A program made the translations under genes and the position numbers. The notes below the pieces were generated by a model, which was given only the letters and a program-made list of their open reading frames with translations, had not been told where the DNA came from and did no database searches. This document shows positions 12,245-24,854 of a DNA stretch of 64,000 bases, piece by piece. How positions within the stretch are numbered: the first letter of the stretch is position 1; each line of letters starts with the position of its first letter. This DNA is from Lingula anatina (lineage: Eukaryota > Brachiopoda > Lingulata > Lingulida > Lingulidae), in NCBI RefSeq assembly GCF_001039355.2, contig NW_019774069.1, forward strand, positions 679,838 to 743,837, given 5' to 3'.

Positions 12245-15200
12245 TACAGTTTTTCAATAAAAATGAATACAGATATATTTGGAGGATTGTTGTCATACAA
12301 ATACATAGTGATTACTATTATGTACATGTTACAAAATAATTGTATTGCTCCAGCAGGATCACACTTTAAAGATGTGAAATGCCACTATTCCAGAGCTGTA
12401 TATGATGGAGAGGAGCATAAGGTGTTCATGGAGCACTTGGATGCTCGCCTCAAGCACCATGACAAGGAGATTGAACGCATGTGTAACTACCACTACCAGG
12501 GCTTTATTGATTCCATAAGGGAGCTGCTCCAAGTCAGAAATGAAGCACAGAATCTCAAGGTATGGAAGAGGTGTTAGGGGACATTTTTTGGTATTATTAA
12601 TTATAAGCATTTTAACAAGTTTGTAATATAATTATAAGGGGATAGATTCATTTTGTAAACACTTGTATTTGAAACTAGAAAAAGCTCTGATTGTACACAA
12701 ACTAAGGGGCTAGCGACCAGGATGGTCAAACAATTTTGCATACACAGAACTTATAAGTTATGGAGCAATTTCATAAATTCACAAAATGATGTTGTAACAC
12801 TAACATATTTTTGTTAATGCTGAATTTTGATAACGTTTAGATTTGACAGATTTTTAAAGCATGAGAGACCTGGTCTATTTTTCTTTTTAGAGTGAAATTG
12901 AAGCTACAAATGAAGAACTCCAGAAATCCAGTCAGATTCTAATGAAGAAAGGCAGTGAGCTGGTGACCAGTAGAAAAATACAAAGAAATATAATGGCAGC
13001 AGTGGAACATTTAGAGCTGTGTTTGCCAGGTATTCTGTTGCTTTTAGGATGAAGTTGTTACAGATGTTAACTTAATTATTAATAAACAATGTTTATGGAA
13101 CATTTAGAGCTGTGTTTGCCAGGTATTCTGTTGCTTTTAGGATGAAGTTGTTACAGACGTTAACTTAATTATTAATAAACAATGTTACTGATAGGAAACC
13201 TGTACTACATATTATATTTTTTTCTGTGAAATGTAGTGAGATTTGTTGTGATCATAATCCTGTTCTTTGTATTTCAGTTCTTGAAAAATTTGGAAAGCTT
13301 AGAGAACAAATGAATGATAAGCGGTAAGTTGTTATAAGGTTCTGACATACCTCTGCGCCCAAAATAGTTTGTAGCATAGCTTAAAGACTTAAGCAACCTA
13401 AAGCCAATTGTCATCCTCAGATGCATTCATATAACTTTTATATGAACTTTTATATGAATCATTTCTTTTTCAATGTAGCTATGTATTTTTTGGAAGCTTA
13501 TATTAATTGGAGAGTTTTATGCCATTGTAAAAGCTACGTGAAAATTGGTATATTATGACAACCTCACTGTGTCAATCGTATGCAGGTACTACCCAGCTCT
13601 CAAAACACTGGAACAACTGGAGCATGTGTACCTTCCACGTGTTAGTCGATATAGGTTCTCACAGATGATGAGTGAGACCATTCCCAAGCTTCGTGAAGAG
13701 ATTAAAGAAGCTTCCATGTCTGATCTTAAAGATTTCCTTGAAAACATCAGGAAACATTCACCTAAGATTGGTCAAGTTGCTATGAGACACGTGAGTTACT
13801 TGGAAAATGCTTGTATTCTACTAGCAACTTATTTTAGAACAAAACTTTTAAGTAGTGGGATTTTTGTCATGAATGTGGATGAACCTGTTGTGCACTATTT
13901 TCTTGCTTAATCATTTTAGATTTGTAGAGCTAGTGGATCTTACAGGATCTATTTATGACACTTTTTTTATCATTTGGATTTTAATTGATTTCTATTTTGA
14001 AGTGTGACTGGGCATCTTTACAAGTGTAAAAATTCCAAAGTTTTCTTTAATATAGGCAGCAGAATTGAATAACATTGATTCTGGACCGTCAGCACAACAG
14101 CCACCAAAAGTTATCAAAAAGAAAAAGAAAAGACGAGCACCAAAACCTCCTAACCCATTCACGGGAGAAGTTGAAGAGGAAGATGCAGTAGAAGATAATG
14201 ATGAGGAAGATGATGCAAATCCATTCTTACAGCCAACAGAGTCAGAGGAAGGAGAAGTGAGTAGTCATTCATGTTGAATATTGCTTCATTTATGTTTTTT
14301 TATATTGTTCAGCAACTTTTAGCATCCTGATTTGGAATAGATAAATGACTGCATCTTTTTAGAAAACAGGTTGTGGTTGTATTATAAGAGTGTAACATCA
14401 GTTATTATCAATTAATATAACATGACCAGTCTAAAAGATTTCTTTTTTTTTTTTCATTTTTGACATTGTAATGCAAATTACTTTCCTCTTATCTTAAAAT
14501 TTTTTTCTAGACCTCGGAAATTTTATTTATTTTATGCTTTCAGGAACTCAGTGCTCAAGACTTAGTGGACTTTTCTCCAGTTTACAGATGTTTCCATATC
14601 TATACTGTTTTGGTATGTAAGAATTAAGGAGACAAGGAAAGAACATAATATTGTGATAGGATCAAAATGTATTTAATTAGACTAAGTAGATTTGTAATAG
14701 AATTTCAGAATTTGCTCTCTGCATTTATGTGATGTCAAAGCAATTTATTAGATGATTTATGTACATCTGTATTAAGGTTAGTGAATGCTATTCCACACTT
14801 ATCTTTATCTTGTAATTGTAGGGTGCCAGAGAAACATTTGTAGATTACTACCGCAGACAGCGAAGAAAGCAAGCAAGATTGGCTTTGCAGCCTCCTACCA
14901 ACATGGTTAGTGATAAGTATCTTCTGCATGCAAATTGTATTATTTTTTGTTTGTTTTTGCATATTAAACAGTTATGCCTCATGTATTATCAAGGAATGTT
15001 TTACTTAATCAATCTTTCTTGATAAGTTCCATCCAACTTAACAGTAGTTTATGTCTAAAAGAATGTATGGTCTTTTTATATTTTTAGCATGCCTCTGTAG
15101 AACATTATAGGGTTTACTTCCAAGAAGTAGTAGGGTGAGTATGTTATGTTTTGGATAGTTACAGGGAGATTGTAACGTTTTAGAAAAACAACTACCTGTG

Positions 15201-18200
15201 TATTCACATATCCATGCACACTTAAATTGTATAAATGATATAGTTTATTTTTTAAGATTTCAACTTTTAAATGTGGTCCTTTACATACATATGACTTCTG
15301 TATGAAGTATTGTTTTTCTGCTTCAGGTTTTTAGTTGTTGAGGACCACATTTTAAATACTACATCTGGCCTTGTGGACAGAGGCTACATGGACGAGCTGT
15401 GGGACATGTGTATTTCAAAGATTGTTGCTGTGTTAAGGACTCACACAGTAAGTAATATCAGTAACTGTGACTTCAATTTAATAGAAAAATAAATGTTATG
15501 TGGAAAAATAGACTTATAAACAAAGATTACCAGTCTCCCTAAAGGGGCAAAATTTCTGTGTAGGGCACGGCCAGCTTCACATATTTTGATGATAGAACAA
15601 AAATTAACAGACTTGTTTGATGCAGATTTTAGATACATTTGCTCATTATACTATTTAATGTATTTCTATTTGTTTTAGGCCTATTGCACAGATGCCACAC
15701 TTCTTTTACAAATAAAAAATGTGATCATTTTATTTAGTCATACATTGAAGGTAAGAGGTTGCCAAACAGTTTTAAAGATATCTAGAAATTTTTATTGAGG
15801 AAAGTCTAAATAAATTTATAGATATCCATGCCTTTGTTGAATTTATAAAAATATAGAAGATAAGACAATGTAAGTGAGAAACATATACATTTGAACTTGC
15901 ACGTTAATGCAGTTGTGTGTATGTGCGGATAATATGTACAACCTATTATATTTAAGTCAAAACAGTAATGACTTTTTATTCAAAATTTAAATGATTATGT
16001 TTCAGAGTTATGGTTTTACAGCAGGAAAACTTTATGATTTATTGGTAGAAGTCAGGTATGTTAATTTTTGAATGAAGTGTTCATTCCTCCATTCATTCAG
16101 CTGAGATTTTTTTATATATTAGCTAAGTAATAGCTTACAAGCAGTTTTTGTTTATTTATAGAATTGTATGTTATAAACAGTGGTAGCAAAAAAGAAATAT
16201 TAATTGTTCCATATTATTTTGAATGATTTTGAATGATAGAATATTAGGTTTATTTGTAGACTTAGAAATGGCTGGATTCCATTTATAATGTGAAGATTTG
16301 ATCATTAACATTTCAAGATAATGATCAAAGTTTACAGTAGTATCAATAGATCTTTAAAGGAACTCTTCGTTTTGGCCAAAAAATGAATTTTCCTGGGGTC
16401 AACAATTTTCCCGTACTTACCAATGGTTAATGAATCCATTTTTACATTCAAAGTTAGTCCCTGTTTTTTTTCCAAAAAGTTTGGTTTTTTGTTAAAATCT
16501 CTTAAGAGATTATAACAGAGTTTAGCCATCAATGGAGGTCACGTGGTCTGAAGACAAGCTCAGATATCAGAATAATAGCTTTAACTGCTGTCTTTGTCGT
16601 AAAACAGAATATATTATATTTCTTTGAGTTATTCACAATGTTTTTATTGTGAAATATAGACCTCATACGAAGAGTTATTATCCCTTTAATATCTTTATTT
16701 TTAATTATATGTTTTATTATTTTTCCATCCAAACAGGGATCAGTACAATGAGATTATCATGCAGAAATGGATCCAAGTGTTCCAGGAGATTTTTGCCCAG
16801 GATAACTATACCGCTATTTCTGTGCAGACACAGGAAGAGTACCTGGATGTCACCTCTAAGTACCCATACAAAGATGAGGAGTTTGAGAAGGTATTGGAAT
16901 GATAGAATTTTTACCTGGGCATACATTTATAGAGTGAAACAGCAGGCTTTGGTGTGATAAAAAGCATGGAAGATTGGGTGGGGTTGGAGGCTATTTGGAA
17001 AAATATCACAAATAAAAGTGTAACAATCATTGGTAGCTAAGTAATTTTGTTGGAACTATTTATGATGTGAAGATCTGATTTTGTCAATTGTTTATAAAAT
17101 GACAATAGAGAAAGAAAATGGATTTGGTAACATCAGGAATAATGATTGATAGAGATTTTGATGTTTTCTTTTCAGAGCCCCTTTCCAAAAACATTTCCTT
17201 TCTCTCAGTTTGTGCCAAAGATTTACATTCAAGTGAAAGAGTACATCTATGCTTGTCTGAAATTCTCAGAAGATCTGCATCTCAGGTGACACTGTTAGAA
17301 TTGATATTCAAAGGACCTATGTTATTTTTTGCCTTATGAAAACTGACATAATATGTGATGATTGAAATGTTCACCATAAAATATTGTATTTTTTCATACT
17401 CTAAACCTTCATTAATATCAGTTAACAAAAATATTTGGTATTTTAACGTATCACTTTTTTTGAAAATCATTGGGTTATCTTTAAATTAGAAAAAATAACA
17501 ATTATTAAGACTGATTATGAAATATTTATTTTCTTTTTTTATTTTAGTCATTCTGAGGTGAATGACATGATCAGGAAGTCTGCCAATATTCTCCTGACTA
17601 GAACACTAGGGGGATGCTTGTCAGAACTGATACGAAGACCAGAGCTAACACTGCTCCAGGTACATATTGGCAGTTGATGTATTGTAATTCAGTGTTGATA
17701 TTAATGTGAGAAATGTTTGGTTGTAAAGAACTGAGTTGTTTTCATGTTGCTCTGTATTTGTGAAACTATTTTTTTTTCTTTTGTTGAGAGGCCATTTTGG
17801 CAATTGGTGTCGTAACTTACAAAGATTATTTTAAAGAGTTGGTAGTTACTGTACATTTGCTGCTATTGGACCTTACATATGTTAACAGATGCAATCTTTC
17901 CTAGTTGATCCAAATCTCCATCAACATGAATTACTTAGAACAGTCCTGCGAGTATCTAGAACAATTCATCTCCAACATCACTGGGTAAGTCTACAGAAAT
18001 AGGTGGTAAAACCAGTACGATTGTCTTCATGTCCTGTTCTTATAAGACGTACATGTTTCACATATCATCCTGTCAGGAGTTTCATATTGTGTTATTAACT
18101 GACAAAAATCAAGCTTGATTGTTCAAGAAATATATTATTTCTTAAACTTTATTAATTATATTCTATTTGATATAGTTGTGATTCCCTGTTGGCAACCCTT

Positions 18201-21200
18201 GTACCACTGAATATTTATTTAAATTCTTAAACATGATGTATGATAATGAATTATGTATCAAAAATGTTTTTGTCTTCAGTTACAGGAAATGTTATGCTTT
18301 CTTAGAATTCAGAAATAGAATAAAATTCTTGGCCTAGTTTTAAAATCACTGTCAATTCCTACGAAGTACTTCCTTTTGAGGAAAAGATATTGGAGGCATC
18401 CCGTAGAGTAAACTATTTATTGTAATTTTGTGATTAAAAAAATACTGTTTATGTTTTTGTTAGTGCTGATAGGGAAAGTGTGCATGTGACCAAACTCCAT
18501 GGAACAGCCATGTTTAAGGTATGATACATTTTTCTCCACTGTTGACATAAAAAATTATCATGTGAAAGACTGAAATATATGTAAAATATTACTCAGGAGC
18601 AAGACATTTTTAGATGTGCTTCTTGGAAGGAATATTTGGACAGCAACAGTTGTTCCATTCTCACTTGTGTTGTTGTAATTATATAAACAGTGACTACTAG
18701 TAGTTTTATTCTTCCTATATCATAAAATTGGATAAAACCATGAACTAAGATTTTTTTCAATTGGATTAATTATTAAAGAACTCAAAGTTTTGTTTTTATT
18801 CGATATTAGGATGCACGGAGTGAAGCTGAAGATCAAATCTATTATAAACTGAATAAGAAAATAGATGACATATTGGAGTTAGGTAAGTAAAATCTCTAAA
18901 TAATCTAGGTTTTGAGATAGATGCAGTTAAAAGTTGTCATTTCATTGTAATAAAATTCAGTTTTAATTACTTAGTTTGAATTGGCATAAAGTCATCATTT
19001 TTCTTTAAATTGTTTGTAGCTGTGCATTTGAGAGTGTGATATCATATGCAAAGGACCTATTTAAATTGAATACATTCACATCATTATTTACTTTGATAAA
19101 TTGCACTTTCTTCACAGCTTCATATGAGTGGACCCTTCCAGAGCCTAAGGGACATGCCAGTGGATATCTAGTGGATCTCATTGCCTTCTTGCAGAGCACA
19201 TTTATGTCCTTTACTAACTTGCCAGTAAGTCTAAGTTCAACTGTTGAATAGCCAAACTGACAAAGAATTCTTTTGTCAGTTAGGGATTCTGTTAAAAAAA
19301 ACTTTTTAATTATATTGGCTATAGTTGTAATAACTGTTTGACATATATGTTTCTGTGTTTGTTCATATGTGTGTGCATGAGAGAGAGAGAGAGTAACAGG
19401 CATATGGTCAAAGCTCACCTAATGAAATTTATCTTATATAATGTATAATACTATATATACACTCAGACTAAAAATTTCATTTTCACAAATCATGTAAATG
19501 GAGTGACGAAAATTGAAGTTTGCAGTTTTAGCAAGTCTTGACAATAAACATTAAGAATCTTTATTTTAGACATACAGAATGTAGGATACAGTTAAAAATA
19601 AAGTCTTGAGGCCGCTTTTTGTCAGTATCATGTGAAGCATCCACTGTTTATTGTCAAGATTTGCTCAAACTTTGTCATGGAAATGACACTAAAAATCATT
19701 ATTGACTTTGCTCATATGGTTATTTTATAATTATTCAAAATAATGATCTTTTCAAGAGCTGAGTGTACATATACATTATGCTTTCCCTGGAGAGATGATT
19801 ATATTCCAAATAGTTAATTTTGTCTTTTATACATAAGTAAAATACTTAAATGCCCCTGTATCATGCATTGTCTGCTTCACTTTTTAAAAACCATTTTTGT
19901 ACAAAGTGTTTCATTTTATTTTGCTGCATTTTTCCCTTTGAATGGAATTCCATTTCATTGTCTTAGGCACTTGGTTTTTGGCTTTCAGGATATGGTTACC
20001 AAGACAAAGTCCACATTTATCAATGTTAGACATATGGTATTGTAGCTACAATGCTATGCATCAAACTTTCCTTGTATTTTCCTTTCTTTGCTAATCCATG
20101 TAGGCATGCCTCACATGCTTATTATTGGGCAAGCATATGTTTTTATACCTTTTTGACATTTTTACCAGGCTGACTGTTTTGTTCTTTGCATTTTTGAAAA
20201 CCTTGTCCATAAATAAAAGAGAAATCTAATTCTGCAAAATATTAAATAGATGACTTTGTTAGTATGATAGTACTGACTACAGACACCCGAAAGTAGGAAT
20301 TATACAGGGAAAAAAAGAAAATCAGAATTTTATCATTACTTACCATGCAGTTTTTCTTCCTGCTTAATTATAGTCCATCCCTCAAACCTTGCTTTTTATA
20401 GCAGACATTTGTTCCTTTGGGAGTCTCATTTTTTAAACTTTGTTTAGATGTGAGTTTGAATCAACTGAAATATTGCTACAATAACCACAAGTATACTATT
20501 AAAAAACAAGATGCTTTAAAATCCACATAAAAATGCAAATCATCCATTCCTGTTTATATTTATTGAACTGTTTTCAATGTAATTTTTATGTTTTGGGAAC
20601 ATCAGTCAATGAAAAAGAGCAGTGTGGCAAGGAAAGATGCATAATAATAGTAAGAAGTAAGCAAACATGAAAATTTCAAAAAATTTGTTTCATATTTTCA
20701 ACCATTCTTATTTATCCATCTCTAAGATCACTAATATTTTAAGACTATATCATTGATCTGTAGGATAAGGTTGCCAGAACGGCCCTGATGTCGGCATGCA
20801 AGCACCTAGCTCAGAGGATGATGGACTTCTTGCTGGATAATGAGGTCAAGGCCATCTCACTAGGAGCTCTCCACCAGCTTAACCTGGATCTTATGCAGTG
20901 TGAACGTATGTAGATTAAAAGAAGCCTAAATAAAGAACTCATTTAGGTGTAAATACTGAAGTTTTTAATTCATATTTGTGGAAAAATCCTACACTTATAT
21001 ATTTGAATGGTAGTTAAGATATTACATGAAGAGATACTAATATGTATGGGTGTTCTCCATGTTTTGTGAGCTTTCCAATAATTATCTGTTTTGTTTTCAG
21101 GTGTTTCTCATTGCATTTATTTTTATTTTATGACAAAAAATTTGGTACCTCCTAATAATACATCTTTGTGACTGTTTTAGTTAATGCAAATGTTTTGTTT

Positions 21201-22177
21201 CGAATAAAGTGTATGTTTAGTTATTAACATACATTGAAAGAGTATACTTGCTGGTTTTAGTCTTCCTATTATGTTACTTCTTGGTTTGAAAACTATATTC
21301 TCTCTGATATTGATTTTGTGTGGCATCTTTCACACTATGATTTTTTTTTCAGAATTTGCCAACTCGGAGCCAGTTCCAGGCTGCAATGATGGAACATTAC
21401 AACTTGCTTTTATTGATTTGAGACAAGTTAGTAATTATAATTTCACTATTATTATACTAATAACAAGTTGTGATTTTGAACTTGAATCCATACTTATGGC
21501 TTTTTTGTAAAGAAATGAAATTTCAGGTAGTGGAAGAAATAAGCAAAGTGCCTTTGAAGGGCTTGTCAGCATTCTACTTTGTAAATTAATTTATGTTATT
21601 TGAATGTTGTCTCAAATTCATTTTTAACAGGGTTGTAATTAAAAAAAATGTTTTTCCCCTTTCCCCTCAGCTCTTGGACCTGTTTACTACAGAGGACTGG
21701 TCAGCTTATCTTGCTGACTTTGGTAAACTTGACTGTAAATATCTGAGGGTTCCTGGTCAGAGGGCAATAACACTGCTGGAAAAGTAAGTTAAAGTGCCAT
21801 TGAAATAGCCATACATCAGTTTTTTTTTCAAACTGATAATGGTGGCAAATCTACCAAATGAGTTTAATATAAATTGAGTAAGATTTTGCCATCTACCAGT
21901 ACTTTTAGGTTGAATGTTGAGGGTTCATTACATAGCATTTTGGTTTTTTAACAGTTTCTTCAGGTTGAATTTTCTCTTAACTGATTTGTCAGTATGACAC
22001 CCCTTTGTTATTTTTTGTTAAATTATTTGACCAATGAATTGTTTTTACAGGGTCAATACTGCAGACAGAAAAAAGATATTTACTTTTAAGAAGAACGAGA
22101 GAGACAAGAAGAAACTCATTGAAACTGTTCTAAGGCAGTTAAGGCAACTTGTGAATGAATCACAGCATCAGAATTGA
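6836..22177 (+). CDS. EXOC6: Exocyst complex component 6 (Sec15 homologue)
   Basis: This gene encodes the exocyst subunit that links Rab GTPases on secretory vesicles to the tethering complex at the plasma membrane. Twenty-three coding exons join in frame to 835 residues: 6836-6996 (repeated at 9996-10156), 12394-12559, 12891-13029, 13278-13323, 13586-13790, 14056-14256, 14544-14612, 14822-14905, 15088-15134, 15327-15447, 15679-15750, 16006-16055, 16737-16890, 17176-17285, 17548-17659, 17905-17984, 18464-18518, 18810-18882, 19118-19224, 20764-20905, 21353-21426, 21671-21783 and 22051-22177. Matches to vertebrate EXOC6/EXOC6B run the whole length, for example KLREEIKEASMSDLKDFLE, DLVDFSPVYRC, YYRRQRRKQARL, FLVVEDHIL and SEPVPG...LQLAFIDLRQLLDLF. 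A lysine-rich then acidic low-complexity segment in exon 6 (KKKKKRRAPKPPNPFTGEVE) is a variable region in the family. Vertebrates have two paralogues; this looks like the single invertebrate form. Confidence 0.95.
8029..8340 (-). mobile_element. Second copy of the decayed RT tail
   Basis: This is the same remnant as at 4855-5165, carried in the right half of the N-joined duplication with only a few base differences. It is a copy made by the assembly (or segmental duplication) and not an independent insertion. Confidence 0.45.
8412..9672 (-). CDS. Duplicated exons 1-2 of the Tudor gene
   Basis: Exon 1 (9579-9672) and exon 2 (8412-8574) of the minus-strand Tudor gene recur here with intact splice sites and the same protein reading. 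There is no second copy of exon 3, because the duplicated block begins at 4659, between exons 3 and 2. An exon pair without the rest of the gene, with its left boundary at a single N (7828), fits an unmerged haplotype better than a functional duplicate. Confidence 0.75.
9996..10156 (+). CDS. EXOC6: Second copy of EXOC6 first exon 1a (duplicated block)
   Basis: This segment repeats the exon at 6836-6996, with the same start, the same gtaaat donor and the same 54-codon reading, MAEPVRKNSHDVWKK to STTLR. It lies in the right half of the N-joined 3.17-kb duplication and is probably an allele of the first copy. If the assembly is corrected, only one of the two should remain. Confidence 0.75.
10715..10821 (+). 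CDS. EXOC6: EXOC6 alternative first coding exon 1b
   Basis: An open segment starting MAEQKNEECRSGYYEQEG and ending SLSYVLR is followed directly by a gtagga donor. Its length (107 bases) leaves the same phase as exon 1a (161 bases), so both splice to exon 2 at 12394 and read LR-AVYDGEEHKVF across the joint, matching the LRSVYDD of vertebrate EXOC6. A near-identical copy lies at 7544-7650 in the other half of the duplicated block. Splicing from this exon would give a protein of about 817 residues. An alternative promoter is the simplest reading; transcript data would decide it. Confidence 0.7.
10997..12393. other. EXOC6 intron 1, unique part
   Basis: This is the AT-rich intron between the first exons and exon 2. 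It holds a long TA dinucleotide tract near 12163-12241. I see no exon, RNA gene or recognisable element otherwise. An ORF in the AT tract is only a run of Tyr-Ile codons. Confidence 0.7.
12163..12241. repeat. TA dinucleotide microsatellite
   Basis: About 39 uninterrupted TA units lie in EXOC6 intron 1, about 150 bases before exon 2. Such tracts are likely polymorphic in length. Confidence 0.95.
13003..13186 (+). repeat. 93-bp tandem duplication of an EXOC6 exon 3 end
   Basis: Units at 13003-13095 and 13096-13186 differ by a single base in the shared part (cagatg against cagacg). Each unit holds the last 27 coding bases of exon 3, the gtattc donor and intron sequence. The duplication therefore supplies a second splice donor at 13123 that could compete with the true one at 13030. 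Confidence 0.9.
16354..16689. mobile_element. MITE-like element in EXOC6 intron 12
   Basis: The 336-base segment begins ttaaagg...actcttcgt and ends with the imperfect reverse complement acgaagagt...cctttaa. TTAA occurs at both tips, consistent with a duplicated target or part of the repeat. No coding capacity is seen. The terminal inverted repeat is about 20 bases with an indel. The family is unknown to me. Confidence 0.5.
19377..19394. repeat. Short GA repeat
   Basis: A short GA tract lies in the EXOC6 intron between exons 19 and 20. That intron (19225-20763) otherwise shows nothing recognisable. Confidence 0.7.
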
Positions 22178-24854
22178 CATCAAGAAAAATATGACTTATT
22201 TGTATGTAGCAGTGTAAGGATGAAGTCAGTTAACTGACAGTGTCTGCCAAACTAAGGTTGTTGGTTTAGATAAAGGCTGCAGGTAGTAGCTGACATAATT
22301 GAGATTCTTGAGTATCATGTATTTGGCATTATTTTGGTTGTTACGACGCTTCACTGTTGTCATACTGCAACACTGTGGTTACCTGTCACGGCAGCAAGAA
22401 GGACTTATATCTAAGAAAATAACGTCTTGCCTACATGATAATTTCATTGGCATAGTTTTCAAGAATGTCCAAATGCTGAGATAACACAGTTATTTATAGT
22501 GTGTCTGGGGTTCAATTTTTATTCTCCCTGAATAGCTAAGCAAGATTTGCTGATGTAATTGTCAAAGCTGCTTTGTTATTTTCAGGTATGTACTGTCAAG
22601 TGTGAAAGAGCCATGCCATCAACTTTATGTGCTATACATTTTATCAGAAATTTTATACATAACACAGCATAATGTGTGAATATCGTCTTCATATACATGA
22701 TTATGAAGAAATTGAAATTATTTAAAGTTACTGCTAATCATTAGCATTGGTATGTCCGGTTGCACCTACATTAAAGTGGAAAAATTGCCTATGTTAAAGT
22801 GGTAAATTTTGAATTCTAAGTACAGGTAAATAGGCTGCACTCCATTTGCTTTGTCTGAATGCTATTCTGTGTACTGTCTTCACCAGTTAACATAATTGTG
22901 GTGCTATACTCGGGTGAAAATGGGCTTGAAATTATAATTTTGTGCAATAGATATACAGGTTCTGGTTCTAAAGAAAGCTAAAGGAAATAAGATCATTGCT
23001 TTTTGCCATTCAGTCGGAAATTATAGTAATGTATAAATAGAGCATGTCATATCACCAATTGCTCAATTATTTAACTAATTACATTTACTTTAGTTTGACA
23101 ATTCATTTTGTACATAAAAACGATATACAGGTTCTCGTTCTAAAGAAAGCTAAAAGAGGTAAAATATTTGCTTTTATACCATTCAGTCAGCAGGTATAGT
23201 AGATCTATGTAAAAATAGAGCATGTCATATCACTAATTGCTCAATTATTTAACCAGCTACATTTACTTTAGCATAACAATTTATTTTGTACATAATAAAC
23301 AAAACAGCATGATTAAAATTAATTTTACTTTATTTTCATTTGCCTCGTGATGGTGGATTCCAAAAATTTATGACGGGACTTGTAACATGTTAATATGCAT
23401 CTCAGTAAAAACTAGAAAAGTACAAAATGCACAAACCTCCATCAAGGGGCCTCAATTCTCATTGTTATTAATTTCATAATGAATCACCACTGAAATTTGA
23501 TAACTTTCTAGTGAGCCCATTTCTGACCTTTCTGGAAATTCTTTATCAAAATTAGTTCATGAACTCGAGTTTGGCTGTTAACTAACAAATCAACAAAGGC
23601 AAAAATGTAACCTCCATGACAGATGATATAAATTCCTTGAATAAGGTAGCTTACAGTGTGTCAACCTGTTGGCTTGTTAAATAACACTGACACTTTTTGA
23701 TAAAAACATTTGTGGATGACACTGCAAAGATGGCATTTGAGTGGATAAAGGTGTTCAAGACACTGAGCTGGCATTGTGTTGTCACTTGGCACAGATTATT
23801 GCCTTGACATTTGACTTACGTAGCTAATGACATTTCTACAGTAAAATTACCATTGTATTGAAGACAGTACAAAGAATCTGCTGAACATAGCTGAGTAAGG
23901 AGCAAAGTAGATATTTGAAGTATGAGACCGAACCTAAGAAAATATCAAGATGCACAAGTTATTTTTAAAGTACTTAAAGCACCATTAAACATCAAATAAA
24001 CTGAAAACTTTCAAGCTAAAAGTATTAGAGTGATACAAAACCACTATCCCCAGTATCAATTGTTTTTATGTTTAGCATAACTTTAAGAAAACCAAGCAAC
24101 CCCTGTATGCTGTTTGCTACCTTCATTTATGTTAATGTAATGATTTTGATATGTGCAGTGAATTAAAAGACCTTACAATACAGTGCAATTTTGCTCCCAA
24201 AAATGTGGATTATAGGCTCTTCATATTTTACAGAAAAAATTAATTACACATTATAAGTTTTAAGTTATTTGAATTCTATTACAGAAAGAATGATGAAAAA
24301 AGTGGTTCTTGATTTTAAAATCTGTACCTGTTAATTTAAATTACAGGTAGGTTTAAGAAGATATTATTACAGCAGTCCCTTCACTCTTTGTCTTAATTAT
24401 CATTGACATTCCTATAGTAATCGTCTTATGAGCAAGACCAGAAAAAGTGTCATTTCTTGTCCAAAATGGGTCCTTGTCTAATTATTATCACTTTAATTTA
24501 TATTATAATTTTCATTTTAGTATTATCTATAAATTTGCAGTAGTTTTGAATGAAGCTTCCCTACTTTACCCACTTTCATACACAAATAAAATATGGAGAG
24601 AGTCAACATTTTTAAAGATTCTTCCTACAGTTCAAATTCCTCTTGACTATACTTTTAGACTAAAGGCCCTTCTGTCATATCACTAGACTTTCACTTAGTG
24701 CCAGTACTGGTACTGGGGCACAGCATAGGTAGTGTCTTTTCTTGCTTCACTTTATACGGCTTTCGTATCGATGACTCCTTTTATACTTTTCAAAATGGAA
24801 ATACCTGACTGAATTTAAGCAAAACTTAAAGTGAAAACAGAAGGCTTATCAAAC
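22178..24854. other. EXOC6 3' UTR and intergenic region
   Basis: AT-rich sequence follows the EXOC6 stop codon. AATAAA-type signals occur, for example near 23295, so the 3' UTR may end soon after that. A diverged direct repeat occupies 22949-23300. I see no other gene before the MTMR first exon, although short open frames occur by chance. Confidence 0.6.
22949..23300 (+). repeat. Diverged tandem repeat in EXOC6 3' region
   Basis: Two direct units of about 175 bases begin gatatacaggttct (near 22949 and 23122). They share gttctaaagaaagctaaa, agagcatgtcatatcac, aattgctcaattattt and a final ttttgtacataa, with many differences between them. This is an old duplication, unlike the near-identical N-joined blocks. 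Confidence 0.8.

Noticed and set aside
12051-12296. Minus-strand open frame of Tyr-Ile repeats
   Set aside because: It is a translation of a TA microsatellite.
19988-20030. Exon-like segment after a cag, with some likeness to EXOC6 exon 20 (gatatggttaccaagac)
   Set aside because: The likeness covers only a few codons, it has no matching donor or phase, and exons 19 and 20 join correctly without it.
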